Below, in pieces: positions 1-9,264 of a stretch of 56,713 bases of DNA. Location: contig DCIB01000016.1 of assembly GCA_002315915.1 (NCBI GenBank), forward strand, positions 1-56,713, read 5' to 3'. Both the position numbers and the translations under genes were made by a program. The stretch's first letter is position 1. Every line of letters starts with the position of its first letter. The notes under the pieces were generated by a model, which worked only from the letters and a program-made list of their open reading frames with translations, was not told the DNA's origin and searched no databases. Source of the stretch: Caryophanales bacterium UBA1737 (GTDB lineage: Bacteria > Bacillota_I > Bacilli_A > ML615J-28 > CAG-313).

Positions 1-45
1 TTATCACAAGTTAATCACAATTTAATCATAAAACCTACCCAAATA

Positions 46-73
46 TTGTATAATAATACTAATATGATATAAT
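46..73 (+). promoter_or_regulatory. Promoter of the uppS operon
   Basis: A TTGTAT -35 hexamer at 46-51 and a TATAAT -10 at 68-73, with a 16-bp spacer and a TGA extension just before the -10. It lies about 20 bp upstream of the uppS start, with an AAAGG ribosome binding site between. A second TATAAT at 49-54 could be an alternative. Confidence 0.6.
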
Positions 74-93
74 ATTAAAATAAAGGTATTAAT

Positions 94-834
94 ATGACTA
101 AAGAACAATTATTAAAAGTATCAAATAATGTATCTTTACCAAAAACAGTAGGTTTAATACTTGATGGTAATGGTAGATGGGCCAAAAAAAGAAATATGCC
201 TAGAACATTTGGACATGCTGAAGGTATTAAAACATTAGTAGAAATAGCTGAAGCAAGTAGAGATGTTGGAGTTAAAAATTTAGTAGTTTATGCATTTTCT
301 ACAGAAAATTGGAATAGACCATCAGATGAAGTAAATTTCTTAATGAAAGCACTTGTTAATAGTTTTGATACATATATTAATAGAATTATAAAGAATAAAA
401 CTTGTATAAAAGTAATAGGTGAAAAGAATAATTTACCAATAGATGTATTAGATACTATTAATAAAGTAGAAGATAGAACTAAAGAATTTGATAATTTGCA
501 TATTTATTTATGTTTTAATTATGGTTCTAGAAAAGAAATTATAAATTCTATTAAAAGTATTGCATCTTTATATAAAAAAGATAAGATTAATTTAGATGAT
601 ATAAATGAAGACTTAGTATCTAATAATCTTTATACTAAAGGATTACCTGATATAGATTTACTTATTAGAACTAGTGGAGAATATCGAATATCTAACTTTA
701 TGTTATGGCAAATAAGTTATGCAGAACTTTTATTTACTAATACTTATTGGCCTGATTTTCATACCGATGTATATTATGATGCATTATATGAATATTTAAA
801 AAGAGATAGAAGATTTGGGGGCTTAACCAAATAG
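94..834 (+). CDS. uppS: Isoprenyl (undecaprenyl) diphosphate synthase
   Basis: Cis-prenyltransferase that condenses isopentenyl diphosphate onto farnesyl diphosphate to make the C55 lipid carrier for peptidoglycan and surface polysaccharide. At 246 aa it has normal family length. The signature DGNGRWA is at residues 24-30, with the catalytic Asp24, and the substrate-binding segment RTSGE followed by RISNFMLWQ is near residue 190. The start has an AAAGG ribosome binding site. The gene opens an operon with dxr (14 bp away) and rseP. The cdsA gene that normally sits between uppS and dxr in Bacillota is absent here. UppS supplies the carrier used by the polysaccharide locus at 31-46 kb. Confidence 0.97.
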   Translation: MTKEQLLKVSNNVSLPKTVGLILDGNGRWAKKRNMPRTFGHAEGIKTLVEIAEASRDVGVKNLVVYAFSTENWNRPSDEVNFLMKALVNSFDTYINRIIKNKTCIKVIGEKNNLPIDVLDTINKVEDRTKEFDNLHIYLCFNYGSRKEIINSIKSIASLYKKDKINLDDINEDLVSNNLYTKGLPDIDLLIRTSGEYRISNFMLWQISYAELLFTNTYWPDFHTDVYYDALYEYLKRDRRFGGLTK

Positions 835-848
835 AAAGGATTAATTAA

Positions 849-2015
849 ATGAAAAACATTTGTTTATTAGGCGCAACAGGATCTATTGGAATGCAAGTAT
901 TAGATTTAATTGAAGAATTTAATAGTGAATATACTTTAAAATGTTTTTCATTTGGATCTAATATTGATCTTGCAAGAAAAATAATTAATAAATTTAATCC
1001 CTCTTTTGTATCATGTAAAAATGATAATGATAAAGAAGTATTAAAAAAAGAATATCCTAGTATTATATTTGAATCTGGTATTAAAGGATTAATAAGTGTT
1101 GCATGTTATGAATGTGATAATCCATATGTAGTAAATGCCTTAGTAGGATCTGTTGGACTTATTCCATCATATGAAACATTAAATAAAAAAAGAGATCTTT
1201 ATTTAGCAAATAAAGAATCTCTTGTAGTAGGTGGCTCTATACTTTGTGATATTGCAGCAAAGAATAATGTAAAAATTATACCTATTGATTCTGAACATAG
1301 TGCAATTTATCAATTATTAAAAGGGCAATCTATTAAAGAAGTAAATAGACTTCTTATAACAGCATCAGGTGGTTCTTTTAGAGACTTATCTAAAGAAGAA
1401 TTAAAAAATGTAAAAAAAGAAGATGCATTAAATCATCCTAATTGGAAAATGGGAGAAAAAATTACAATTGATTGTGCTACGATGATGAATAAAGGATTTG
1501 AAATAATAGAAGCACATTATTTATTTAATTTACCAATAGATAAAATTACTCCTATTATTCATGAACAATCGATAATTCATTCTTGTATAGAATTTAATGA
1601 TCACTCTATATTTGCTCAAATGGCTTCATCCGATATGCATTTACCAATTAAATATGCTTTATTTAATGATCATTCATATTCTAATAATATTAAATATTTA
1701 GATTTAGAAGATATTTCATCATTAACATTTAGAAAAGTAGATTATAATAGATATCCACTTGTTAAATATGCTTATGATGTAATTAATAAAGGTGGAATAT
1801 ATCCATGTATTTTAAATGCATCTAATGAAGCAGCAGTAAGATTATTCTTAGATGATAAGATTACTTTTTTAGATATAGAAAATATTATTTTTGATTCATT
1901 AAATAATCCATTATTTACTAAATATGAAAATGATGAATTATCTATTGAATTACTTGTTAATTTAGATAAACTAATAAAAGATACAATAAATAATACTTAT
2001 AGAAAGGAATTTTAA
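849..2015 (+). CDS. dxr: 1-deoxy-D-xylulose 5-phosphate reductoisomerase
   Basis: Second enzyme of the MEP (non-mevalonate) isoprenoid pathway; it converts DXP to 2-C-methylerythritol 4-phosphate with NADPH. The 388 aa match the usual family length. The NADPH-binding GATGSIG motif is at residues 8-14. The metal/substrate segment SEHSAIYQLL and the NHPNWKMGEKITIDCATMMNKG block are present. The start follows a GAAAGG site. It lies between uppS and rseP in one operon. ispG of the same pathway is at 52-53 kb. Confidence 0.97.
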   Translation: MKNICLLGATGSIGMQVLDLIEEFNSEYTLKCFSFGSNIDLARKIINKFNPSFVSCKNDNDKEVLKKEYPSIIFESGIKGLISVACYECDNPYVVNALVGSVGLIPSYETLNKKRDLYLANKESLVVGGSILCDIAAKNNVKIIPIDSEHSAIYQLLKGQSIKEVNRLLITASGGSFRDLSKEELKNVKKEDALNHPNWKMGEKITIDCATMMNKGFEIIEAHYLFNLPIDKITPIIHEQSIIHSCIEFNDHSIFAQMASSDMHLPIKYALFNDHSYSNNIKYLDLEDISSLTFRKVDYNRYPLVKYAYDVINKGGIYPCILNASNEAAVRLFLDDKITFLDIENIIFDSLNNPLFTKYENDELSIELLVNLDKLIKDTINNTYRKEF

Positions 2016-2018
2016 TTT

Positions 2019-3635
2019 ATGGCTATATTATATACAATACTTGGACTTATAGTTTTTATTGTAGTACTAGGTATTATAATAATTATTCATGAAGGTGGAC
2101 ATTTCTATTTTTCTAAAAAAGCAGGAATACTATGTCATGAATTTTCTATAGGTATGGGACCACTTATTGCTCAAAAGAAAAAAGGTGAAACATCTTATTC
2201 TATAAGAGCAATTCCTCTTGGTGGATATGTATCTATGGCTGGAGAAGAAACTGAACTTGATTTATTAAAAGATGTTGAACAAGTAAAAGTAAAATTCAAT
2301 GATGAAGGTCATATTAATTTTATATCACTAGTTTTGGATAATCCAAAACTAGCAGATTTAGATACATATAATGTTGGTAAATATGATTTAGTTGGAACAA
2401 AAGATGCATTAAAAGATGAATTATTTTTAGAATTAACATCTTTAGATGGTATAACTAAGACATATGTAGTAGAACGTAATACAATGGTTAACTATCAAAA
2501 GAATGATTCAATTCAAATAGCTCCATATGATAGAACATTTACTAATAAAAAATGGGGCGAACGCTTTATGAGTGTGTTCGCTGGACCATTAATGAATTTT
2601 GTTTTAGCTTTAGTAATTTTCTTTATGATGGGCTTATTCTTTGGTTATGCTGATACATCTTCTACTAAAGTAAATAATGTTTCTGATGCAGCTTTAGCTG
2701 CAGGATTAGAAAATAATGATGTTATTACTTCTATTAATGGAACAACTCTTTCTACTTGGGATGACTTATCTTATAAAATGAGTGATATTGCAAAAGGCAA
2801 TATCAATTCTGATGGTACAGTAAATATTACATATTTAAGAGATAATCAAGAATTAAATACAATAGTTAAACCTGTTATTTATATATTATCTGCTCAATTA
2901 CTTGTTGAATATAAAAATAATAAAGTAGTATTAAAAGATGGTGATTGGATAAATGATACCACTTTATATGAAGAAGGATATAGATCTGGTGATGCTATAA
3001 TAAAAATTAATAATACATCTATTAATGGTATAGATGATTTATTAGAGTTTTTTACAAATTCTAATATGGATGCTGCTCAAAATATATCTATTACCTTTGA
3101 ATGTGTAAGAAATAATAATACAACAACTGTTGTATTAAATAATTATTCAATATACTCAAAAGAAATGTTATCTACCCAAGGATATCCTCAAACTAAAGTA
3201 ATGCTTGGAGTAGAAACTGGTACTTCATTTAATATAGTTAAATTATTATATATGCCTTGGGTTCAAACAGGTGAAGCATCTGTTCAAATACTATCTACAT
3301 TAAAATTATTATTTTCTAAAAATAGTGGAGTAACTATTTCTGATTTATCAGGACCAGTTGGTATTGCTAATTTATTTACTACTTTAGTACAAGGTGAAGA
3401 TGCTGTATACAATATTTTATATTGGACAGGATTATTAAGTGTTAATATTGGTATTATTAATTTATTACCACTACCAGCACTTGATGGAGGAAGACTTGCA
3501 TTTTTATTATATGAAGCAATAACAAGAAAAAAACCTACTCCTAAAGTAGAAAATACTATTCATAATATTGGATTTATATTATTAATGGCTTTATTTGTAT
3601 TTGTTCTTGTATCTGATATTATTAAATGTTTTTAA
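2019..3635 (+). CDS. rseP: RseP-type site-2 membrane metalloprotease
   Basis: Intramembrane zinc protease of the M50 family that cleaves anti-sigma factors and signal peptides within the membrane. The first membrane helix carries the zinc motif HEGGH (residues 24-28). The C-terminal helices carry NLLPLPALDGGR, whose Asp is the third ligand. Two PDZ-like segments lie between (the first near residues 215-290, the second after about 300). At 538 aa it is about 100 residues longer than usual, because of extra sequence between residues 70 and 170. It starts 3 bp after dxr, so the genes are co-transcribed. Confidence 0.95.
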   Translation: MAILYTILGLIVFIVVLGIIIIIHEGGHFYFSKKAGILCHEFSIGMGPLIAQKKKGETSYSIRAIPLGGYVSMAGEETELDLLKDVEQVKVKFNDEGHINFISLVLDNPKLADLDTYNVGKYDLVGTKDALKDELFLELTSLDGITKTYVVERNTMVNYQKNDSIQIAPYDRTFTNKKWGERFMSVFAGPLMNFVLALVIFFMMGLFFGYADTSSTKVNNVSDAALAAGLENNDVITSINGTTLSTWDDLSYKMSDIAKGNINSDGTVNITYLRDNQELNTIVKPVIYILSAQLLVEYKNNKVVLKDGDWINDTTLYEEGYRSGDAIIKINNTSINGIDDLLEFFTNSNMDAAQNISITFECVRNNNTTTVVLNNYSIYSKEMLSTQGYPQTKVMLGVETGTSFNIVKLLYMPWVQTGEASVQILSTLKLLFSKNSGVTISDLSGPVGIANLFTTLVQGEDAVYNILYWTGLLSVNIGIINLLPLPALDGGRLAFLLYEAITRKKPTPKVENTIHNIGFILLMALFVFVLVSDIIKCF

Positions 3636-3652
3636 TTAAGGGAATGTGAATT

Positions 3653-4363
3653 ATGCTAGAAATAAAAAACTTAACAAAAATATATGGAAATAAAAAAGCT
3701 GTAGATAATTTAAGTTTAACTATTGAAGACGGTGATTTATTTGGTTTTATTGGGCATAATGGAGCTGGTAAATCTACTACAATTAAATCAATTGTTGGTA
3801 TTATTAATTTTGATGATGGAGATATTTTATTAGATGGAGTATCTATAAAAAGTGATCCATTATATTTAAAATCTCTTCAAAGTTATGTACCAGATAATCC
3901 AGATTTATATGATTCATTAAAAGCAATAGATTATTTAAATTTTATTGCAGATGTATTTTATGTATCTGAATCATATAGAATGGAAGTAATTAATAAATAT
4001 TCTAATATGTTTGGTATAAATAATGAATTATCTAATTTTATATCAACATATTCTCATGGTATGAAACAAAAATTAGCTATTATATCAGCTTTACTTCATA
4101 AATCTAAAATGATGATTCTAGATGAACCATTTGTAGGATTAGATCCTATTGCGATAAAAAATGTAAAAGATATTATGAAAGAATATTGTAGTAATGGTGG
4201 TATTATATTCTTTTCAACACATGTATTAGAAGTTGCTGAAAAATTATGTAATAAAGTAGCTATTATTAAAGATGGAAAACTATTAAAATCTGGTTTAATG
4301 GAAGATATTGTTAAAGATAAATCATTAGAAGATGTTTTTGTGGAGATGAGTAAGAATGCATGA
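3653..4363 (+). CDS. ABC transporter ATP-binding subunit (exporter type)
   Basis: ATPase of an ABC-2-like exporter. The Walker A motif GHNGAGKST is at residues 34-42, followed by the signature YSHGMKQ, Walker B MMILDEP with GLDP, and the switch His in FFSTHVLE. The length is 236 aa. The gene overlaps the following permease by 8 bp, which indicates translational coupling. The substrate cannot be told from the sequence. The position directly after rseP, in the same orientation and without a terminator, suggests transcription with the envelope operon. Confidence 0.92.
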   Translation: MLEIKNLTKIYGNKKAVDNLSLTIEDGDLFGFIGHNGAGKSTTIKSIVGIINFDDGDILLDGVSIKSDPLYLKSLQSYVPDNPDLYDSLKAIDYLNFIADVFYVSESYRMEVINKYSNMFGINNELSNFISTYSHGMKQKLAIISALLHKSKMMILDEPFVGLDPIAIKNVKDIMKEYCSNGGIIFFSTHVLEVAEKLCNKVAIIKDGKLLKSGLMEDIVKDKSLEDVFVEMSKNA

Positions 4364-5945
4364 AATAGCATTACTTAGTAAAATCTATTTTAAACAATTC
4401 TTAGGACGATTAGTTAAAAATAAAAAAGAAGGAAATTTAACACTAAGTATAGTAGTACTAACACTTATAATATCATTTTTCCTTTTTATGTTTATAGGCA
4501 ATTCGAATGCATTTATAGAAGAAGCAGTTATTTATGGATATGATCCATTAGATGGAATATATCAATTATTATTTCTTTCTTTTATTTTTACAGCATTTCT
4601 TACAATATTAAAATCAACCACTCATAAAAAAGGTAATGATTGTGATTTATTATTAAGCTTACCTTTAAAGAAATCATCAATCATTATTGCAAAAGTATTT
4701 AATGAAATAACAATTGATTTATTCTTAACTTTATTATCTATAGTTCCTGGACTTGTTGTATATAAAATAAATTTTAATAATTTGTCATTCACTATTATTA
4801 TTGCAGGAATTATTATTGCAATACTTTTATCTTTATTATCTGCATCTATTAGTTTTATATTAAATTATATTTTATCTAAAGTGTTATCTCATTTTAAAGC
4901 ACGAGACATAATTCATTCTGTATTATCAGCTATTGTTACATGTGGATTTATAATTGTTTATTATTGGGTAATGGGAACAACTACTGATTATACAACTGGT
5001 TTTAATAATAAAGAATTATTTAATATATTTTTCTTTAAAGAAATATATTCATTTATAATGAATTTTGATATATTATCATTTTTAGTTGTATTACTAGTAT
5101 CAATTATTCCATTTATTATAATGGTTGCGTTAAAAGCTAATCTTATAACAAAAGAAACTGTTATTAATAAAGATGGTAAACAAAATATTTCTTTTAAAAA
5201 GAATAATCCTTTAAAAACATTATTAAAAAATGATGTATTAAGATATTTTAAAACTAGTGTATGGGTTGTAAATTCAATCCTTGGTGGAATGTTTTGTATT
5301 GCAATAGGTGTATTATGTTGTATACCAGCTATAAAAACTATACTATTTTCATCTTTAGATGAAACAATATTACCACTATTTAGTGGTAATAGCTTAGCAG
5401 TTATTGTAATATTTGATTTATCAATGATGACATCAACAATTTCTATTAATTGTGCATCTATATCTATTGAAGGTAAAACTAGTTGGCATTTAAAGATTCT
5501 ACCAATAAAATATATTGATATATTAAATTCTAAAGTATTAATGAATTTCTTAATAGGATTTGTTCCTGTATTAATAGGAGAAATACTTACTATTATAGGA
5601 CTTAAATTACCTCTAATAATGATTCCTTTTGTACTTTTAATACCTCTATTAAATTTATTAGGTACATCAATAATTTCATTATCATGGAATGTATTTAAAT
5701 ATCGTTTTGATTGGCAATCAGAACAAGAAATAGCAAAACAAGATATGCCAGTTTTATATAGTATGCTTACATGTGGATTATTTAACTTAATATCATGTGT
5801 TATATACTTTTTAACATTAACACTAATTTCTCCACTTACTTTTGCGATACTATTATTAATAAGTATGATAATTTATGTAGCTCTTCTATATAAATTATTA
5901 ACAACTAAAGTATTAAAAAAATTTGAAAACTTTAATATTAATTAG
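4356..5945 (+). CDS. ABC transporter permease (ABC-2-like exporter)
   Basis: Polytopic membrane protein of 529 aa with roughly ten to twelve hydrophobic segments. It is the membrane partner of the ATPase it overlaps (4356-4363). The N-terminus (MHEIALLSKIYFKQFLG) resembles large ABC exporter permeases of Bacillota annotated only as putative ABC exporter. A perfect 11-bp inverted repeat lies inside it at 5368-5391. A strong terminator follows 0-40 bp after the stop, so the operon ends here. Confidence 0.85.
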   Translation: MHEIALLSKIYFKQFLGRLVKNKKEGNLTLSIVVLTLIISFFLFMFIGNSNAFIEEAVIYGYDPLDGIYQLLFLSFIFTAFLTILKSTTHKKGNDCDLLLSLPLKKSSIIIAKVFNEITIDLFLTLLSIVPGLVVYKINFNNLSFTIIIAGIIIAILLSLLSASISFILNYILSKVLSHFKARDIIHSVLSAIVTCGFIIVYYWVMGTTTDYTTGFNNKELFNIFFFKEIYSFIMNFDILSFLVVLLVSIIPFIIMVALKANLITKETVINKDGKQNISFKKNNPLKTLLKNDVLRYFKTSVWVVNSILGGMFCIAIGVLCCIPAIKTILFSSLDETILPLFSGNSLAVIVIFDLSMMTSTISINCASISIEGKTSWHLKILPIKYIDILNSKVLMNFLIGFVPVLIGEILTIIGLKLPLIMIPFVLLIPLLNLLGTSIISLSWNVFKYRFDWQSEQEIAKQDMPVLYSMLTCGLFNLISCVIYFLTLTLISPLTFAILLLISMIIYVALLYKLLTTKVLKKFENFNIN

Positions 5946-5982
5946 GCAACTGCTTTATTAAGCAGTTGCCTATATTTTTTTT
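5944..5982 (+). terminator. Rho-independent terminator of the uppS operon
   Basis: Perfect 11-bp stem AGGCAACTGCT / AGCAGTTGCCT (5944-5954 and 5961-5971) with a 6-nt loop, followed by a run of eight T. Confidence 0.93.
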
Positions 5983-5995
5983 AATTATCTAAATA

Positions 5996-6004
5996 TGATA
6001 TAAT
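5996..6004 (+). promoter_or_regulatory. Extended -10 promoter for priA
   Basis: TGATATAAT (TGn plus TATAAT at 5999-6004) lies just after the terminator and 28 bp before the priA start. An AAAGGAG ribosome binding site lies between them. Confidence 0.6.
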
Positions 6005-6032
6005 AATATTATTAAAAAGAAAGGAGTATACA

Positions 6033-8306
6033 ATGTTTGCAGGTGTAGTAATAGATATTCCATCATCTAATGTAGATCAAGTATTTGATTATGTAGTACC
6101 ATTTGAACTAAATGATATTATAAAAGTCGGTTCTAGAGTAAAAGTACCTTTTGGTCAAAGCAATAAACCTATTCTTGCAATAGTTGTAGAACTCTATAGT
6201 ATTGTAAGAAATAATTTAGATAAAAAAGAAATATTAGAATGTTTAGATTATTCTCCAATAATTAGTTTAGAACAGTTATCTTTAGCATATAAGATTAAAG
6301 AAGAAGTAATATGTCCTTTAATTAGAATATTAAAATTATTTATACCTGATGCATTATACTTAAAAAGTGTAAAATATTTAGAATTAAATGATGTATTAGA
6401 TACAAATATTGAGTTAATAAAAATATTTAATGGTAAAACTTTAATAGAATATAATTCTTCATTAAATAAATATATTGATTTAATTGATCAAGCAATTAAA
6501 TCTAATATTATTAAAGTAAGATATGATTCTATTGAAAAAGGATCTTTTAAATACATAAATAAATATTATTGTGATAAAGATTATTGTAATAATAATATAA
6601 ATTTAATAAAATCATTAGATAAAAAAGAATTTATTAAAGATTTTATTAATCATGATTCTTTATCAATGGATGAATTAATTGATTATTCAGGTTTATCTAT
6701 ATATAAATTAAAAGATTTAATTAAAAAAGGATATTTAAAAGAATCTAAATGTAAAATATCGAGAGTTAATAATAAATTATTAAATAATAATTTAGAATAT
6801 TTATATAATAAATCAAATTCATTATTAAAAGAAAACCTAAACAATTTATTATATATTCCTCAAACAATAGAACAGTTAAATAATTCTATTATTGATTTAT
6901 GTGGTTCCACTTTATCTAATAATAAAAATTGTTTAATAGTATGTCCTGAGATTCTATCTACATATAAAATAGCATCATTAATTAGAAAAACATTTAATAT
7001 AAATGTAGCTTGTATTAATTCTAATTTATCAAGTGGTGAATATTTAGATTATTATGATGAAATTAAGAATAATGAATTTAAAGTAATAGTTACTACTTCT
7101 AAAGGAATATTCTTACCATTTAGTAATATAGGTTTAATTTACATGTTGGATGAAGAATCAGATAATTATTATAATGATCAATCACCAAGATTTGATACAC
7201 ATGATGTATTAAATGATATCAAAGAAATATTTAATGCAAATTTAGTATTAGAAAGTTTTTCACCTAGTGATTCATCATATATTAAAGCATTATCAGGCAT
7301 TTATCATGTTTATAAAGAAGAATATATTGATAATAATGAAGAAGTTATTGATATGATACATGAGTTAAAATTAGGTAATACATCATCAGTATCTCATACT
7401 TTAAAAGAAGCAATAATTTCATCTTTAAATAATTTTAAAAATACATTACTTATTGTTAATAATAAAAACTATTCTTCATTTGTTATTTGTAAAGATTGTG
7501 GTAATGTTAAAAGATGTGATAAGTGTGGAATTAGTTTAAAATATAATGAAAAACTAAATAGTTTATTATGTCCATCTTGTGGATATAAGATTTCATATAG
7601 TTCTATATGTGATAAATGTGGATCAACTAATCAAATGTTTGGTGGAGTTGGTATGGAATCTGTATATAATGATATTAAAGATATAACAAATACTAAGATA
7701 TTTATTTTAGATGATAATAAAGAAGCTTCATTAAATGAAATATTAGAATATGATTCTAATATGATTGTTATAACATCATATTCTAATTCAAAATCACTAA
7801 GTGATGTTGAATTTTATAATGTCGGAATTATATCTTTAGATACATCTATCAAATCTACAAGATTTGATGCATATTCAGCTACATATTCTATTCTTACTAA
7901 TTTATCTAAATTATGTATGAATAAATTATTTATTCAAACAACAGATATTAATCATTTTGTATTAAAATCATTTATAGAAGGTAATTATAATAATTTTATT
8001 AAAGAAGATTTATCTTTAAGAAAATTATGTAAATATCCACCTTTTTATAATTTAAATAGAATTATAATTAAAGGTAAATATGAAGAATTATTTAAAGAAG
8101 CTAATAATATAAAACATTTATTATTATCGATATCTAATAATAATGTAATAGTAATAGGACCTACATATTCTAAATATTGTGGTGGAGTTACGTTAATTAT
8201 TAAACATAATTATGATAATATAAATTATGTATATAAAACTATATATGATAATTATGCAAAAACTAATATATTAGTTATTTTTGATAAATATCCAAGAAGC
8301 TTATAA
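6033..8306 (+). CDS. priA: PriA-family primosomal protein lacking helicase motifs
   Basis: Replication-restart protein that recognises stalled forks and loads the replicative helicase. The N-terminal 3'-DNA-binding domain is intact (residues 1-60). The zinc region is intact, with four CxxC-type pairs (CKDC, CDKC, CPSC, CDKC, about residues 485-535). The C-terminal block LRKLCKYPPF is also clear. The helicase core is degenerate. The GVTGSGKT Walker A segment is replaced by IPQTIEQLNNS, the DEEH box reads DEES, and the KG and QVAGRAGR motifs V/VI cannot be found. The reading frame is open for all 757 aa, so this is not a frameshift. Loss of helicase activity, as in actinobacterial PriA, is the likely reading. 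Confidence 0.88.
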   Translation: MFAGVVIDIPSSNVDQVFDYVVPFELNDIIKVGSRVKVPFGQSNKPILAIVVELYSIVRNNLDKKEILECLDYSPIISLEQLSLAYKIKEEVICPLIRILKLFIPDALYLKSVKYLELNDVLDTNIELIKIFNGKTLIEYNSSLNKYIDLIDQAIKSNIIKVRYDSIEKGSFKYINKYYCDKDYCNNNINLIKSLDKKEFIKDFINHDSLSMDELIDYSGLSIYKLKDLIKKGYLKESKCKISRVNNKLLNNNLEYLYNKSNSLLKENLNNLLYIPQTIEQLNNSIIDLCGSTLSNNKNCLIVCPEILSTYKIASLIRKTFNINVACINSNLSSGEYLDYYDEIKNNEFKVIVTTSKGIFLPFSNIGLIYMLDEESDNYYNDQSPRFDTHDVLNDIKEIFNANLVLESFSPSDSSYIKALSGIYHVYKEEYIDNNEEVIDMIHELKLGNTSSVSHTLKEAIISSLNNFKNTLLIVNNKNYSSFVICKDCGNVKRCDKCGISLKYNEKLNSLLCPSCGYKISYSSICDKCGSTNQMFGGVGMESVYNDIKDITNTKIFILDDNKEASLNEILEYDSNMIVITSYSNSKSLSDVEFYNVGIISLDTSIKSTRFDAYSATYSILTNLSKLCMNKLFIQTTDINHFVLKSFIEGNYNNFIKEDLSLRKLCKYPPFYNLNRIIIKGKYEELFKEANNIKHLLLSISNNNVIVIGPTYSKYCGGVTLIIKHNYDNINYVYKTIYDNYAKTNILVIFDKYPRSL

Positions 8307-8322
8307 TAGGAGAATTAAATTT

Positions 8323-9246
8323 ATGCAAAAAGTAATATTTATGGGAACTCCAATGTTTAGTAAAGTAGTACTAGAGGGATTATATAATAATAAAGATTAT
8401 GATATTATATGTGTTATAACTAAACCTGATAGTTTAGTAGGTAGAAAACAAGAAATATCTATAACTCCTGTTAAAGAATTTGCACTATCTCATGATTTAA
8501 AAGTATTACAACCTAATAAATTAAAAGAAATTGAATCTGACATTATTAATATGAAACCAGACCTAATTATTACAGCAGCATTTGGTGAATTTGTACCAGA
8601 TAGTATTTTAGCATGCTCTAAATATAAACCAATTAATTGTCATGGATCAATTCTTCCTAAATATCGAGGTGGATCTCCTATTCAAACAGCTATTAAAAAT
8701 GGAGAAACATCTACTGGTATAACAATTATGTATATGGAACATAAAATGGATGCTGGAGATATATTAGCTATTAAAGAAGTTAATATAGAAGATAATGATA
8801 CATCAGAATCTTTATTTGATAAATTAAGTTATGTAGCACGAGATTTATTATTAGAAACACTTCCTAAAGTAATTGATGGATCAATTAATCCTATTAAACA
8901 AAATGAAGAAGATGCTTCATTTTGTCATAATATAACTAAAGAAGAAGAACTTCTTGATTTTAATAAATTAAATATTGAAGTATATAATCATATAAGAGCA
9001 TATTATCCTGATCCAGCTACTTATTTTGAATTACCAGATAAGTTAGTTTTAAAGGTTTATGAATCAAAACCATTAGATGAAAAAACAACATTAAATCCAG
9101 GTACATTATTTGTATTAAATAAGAAACATTTATGCATAGCATGTGGTAATAATACTGTACTTGAACTAATTAAAATTAAACCAAGTGGTAAAAATATCAT
9201 TAATGGATGTGACTTTATTAATGGAGTAGGTAGAAAATACTTATAA
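8323..9246 (+). CDS. fmt: Methionyl-tRNA formyltransferase
   Basis: Formylates initiator Met-tRNA with 10-formyl-THF. I chose the ATG at 8323 (307 aa) rather than the upstream in-frame TTG at 8281, because AGGAG at 8308-8312 precedes it and the protein then begins MQKVIFMGTP like its family. The catalytic region NCHGSILPKYRGGSPIQ and the MDAGDIL Asp motif are present. The usual partner def is not in this window. It follows priA by 16 bp, the common priA-fmt arrangement in Bacillota. Confidence 0.96.
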   Translation: MQKVIFMGTPMFSKVVLEGLYNNKDYDIICVITKPDSLVGRKQEISITPVKEFALSHDLKVLQPNKLKEIESDIINMKPDLIITAAFGEFVPDSILACSKYKPINCHGSILPKYRGGSPIQTAIKNGETSTGITIMYMEHKMDAGDILAIKEVNIEDNDTSESLFDKLSYVARDLLLETLPKVIDGSINPIKQNEEDASFCHNITKEEELLDFNKLNIEVYNHIRAYYPDPATYFELPDKLVLKVYESKPLDEKTTLNPGTLFVLNKKHLCIACGNNTVLELIKIKPSGKNIINGCDFINGVGRKYL

Positions 9247-9264
9247 TTATAATAGGTAAAACTT

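Noticed and set aside
4096..4371. 91-aa minus-strand ORF
   Set aside because: Shadow of the ABC ATPase gene, with Ser/Ile-rich composition and no start signal.
8281..8322. Extended N-terminus of fmt from TTG 8281
   Set aside because: It would overlap priA, and the AGGAG site and family N-terminus support ATG 8323.
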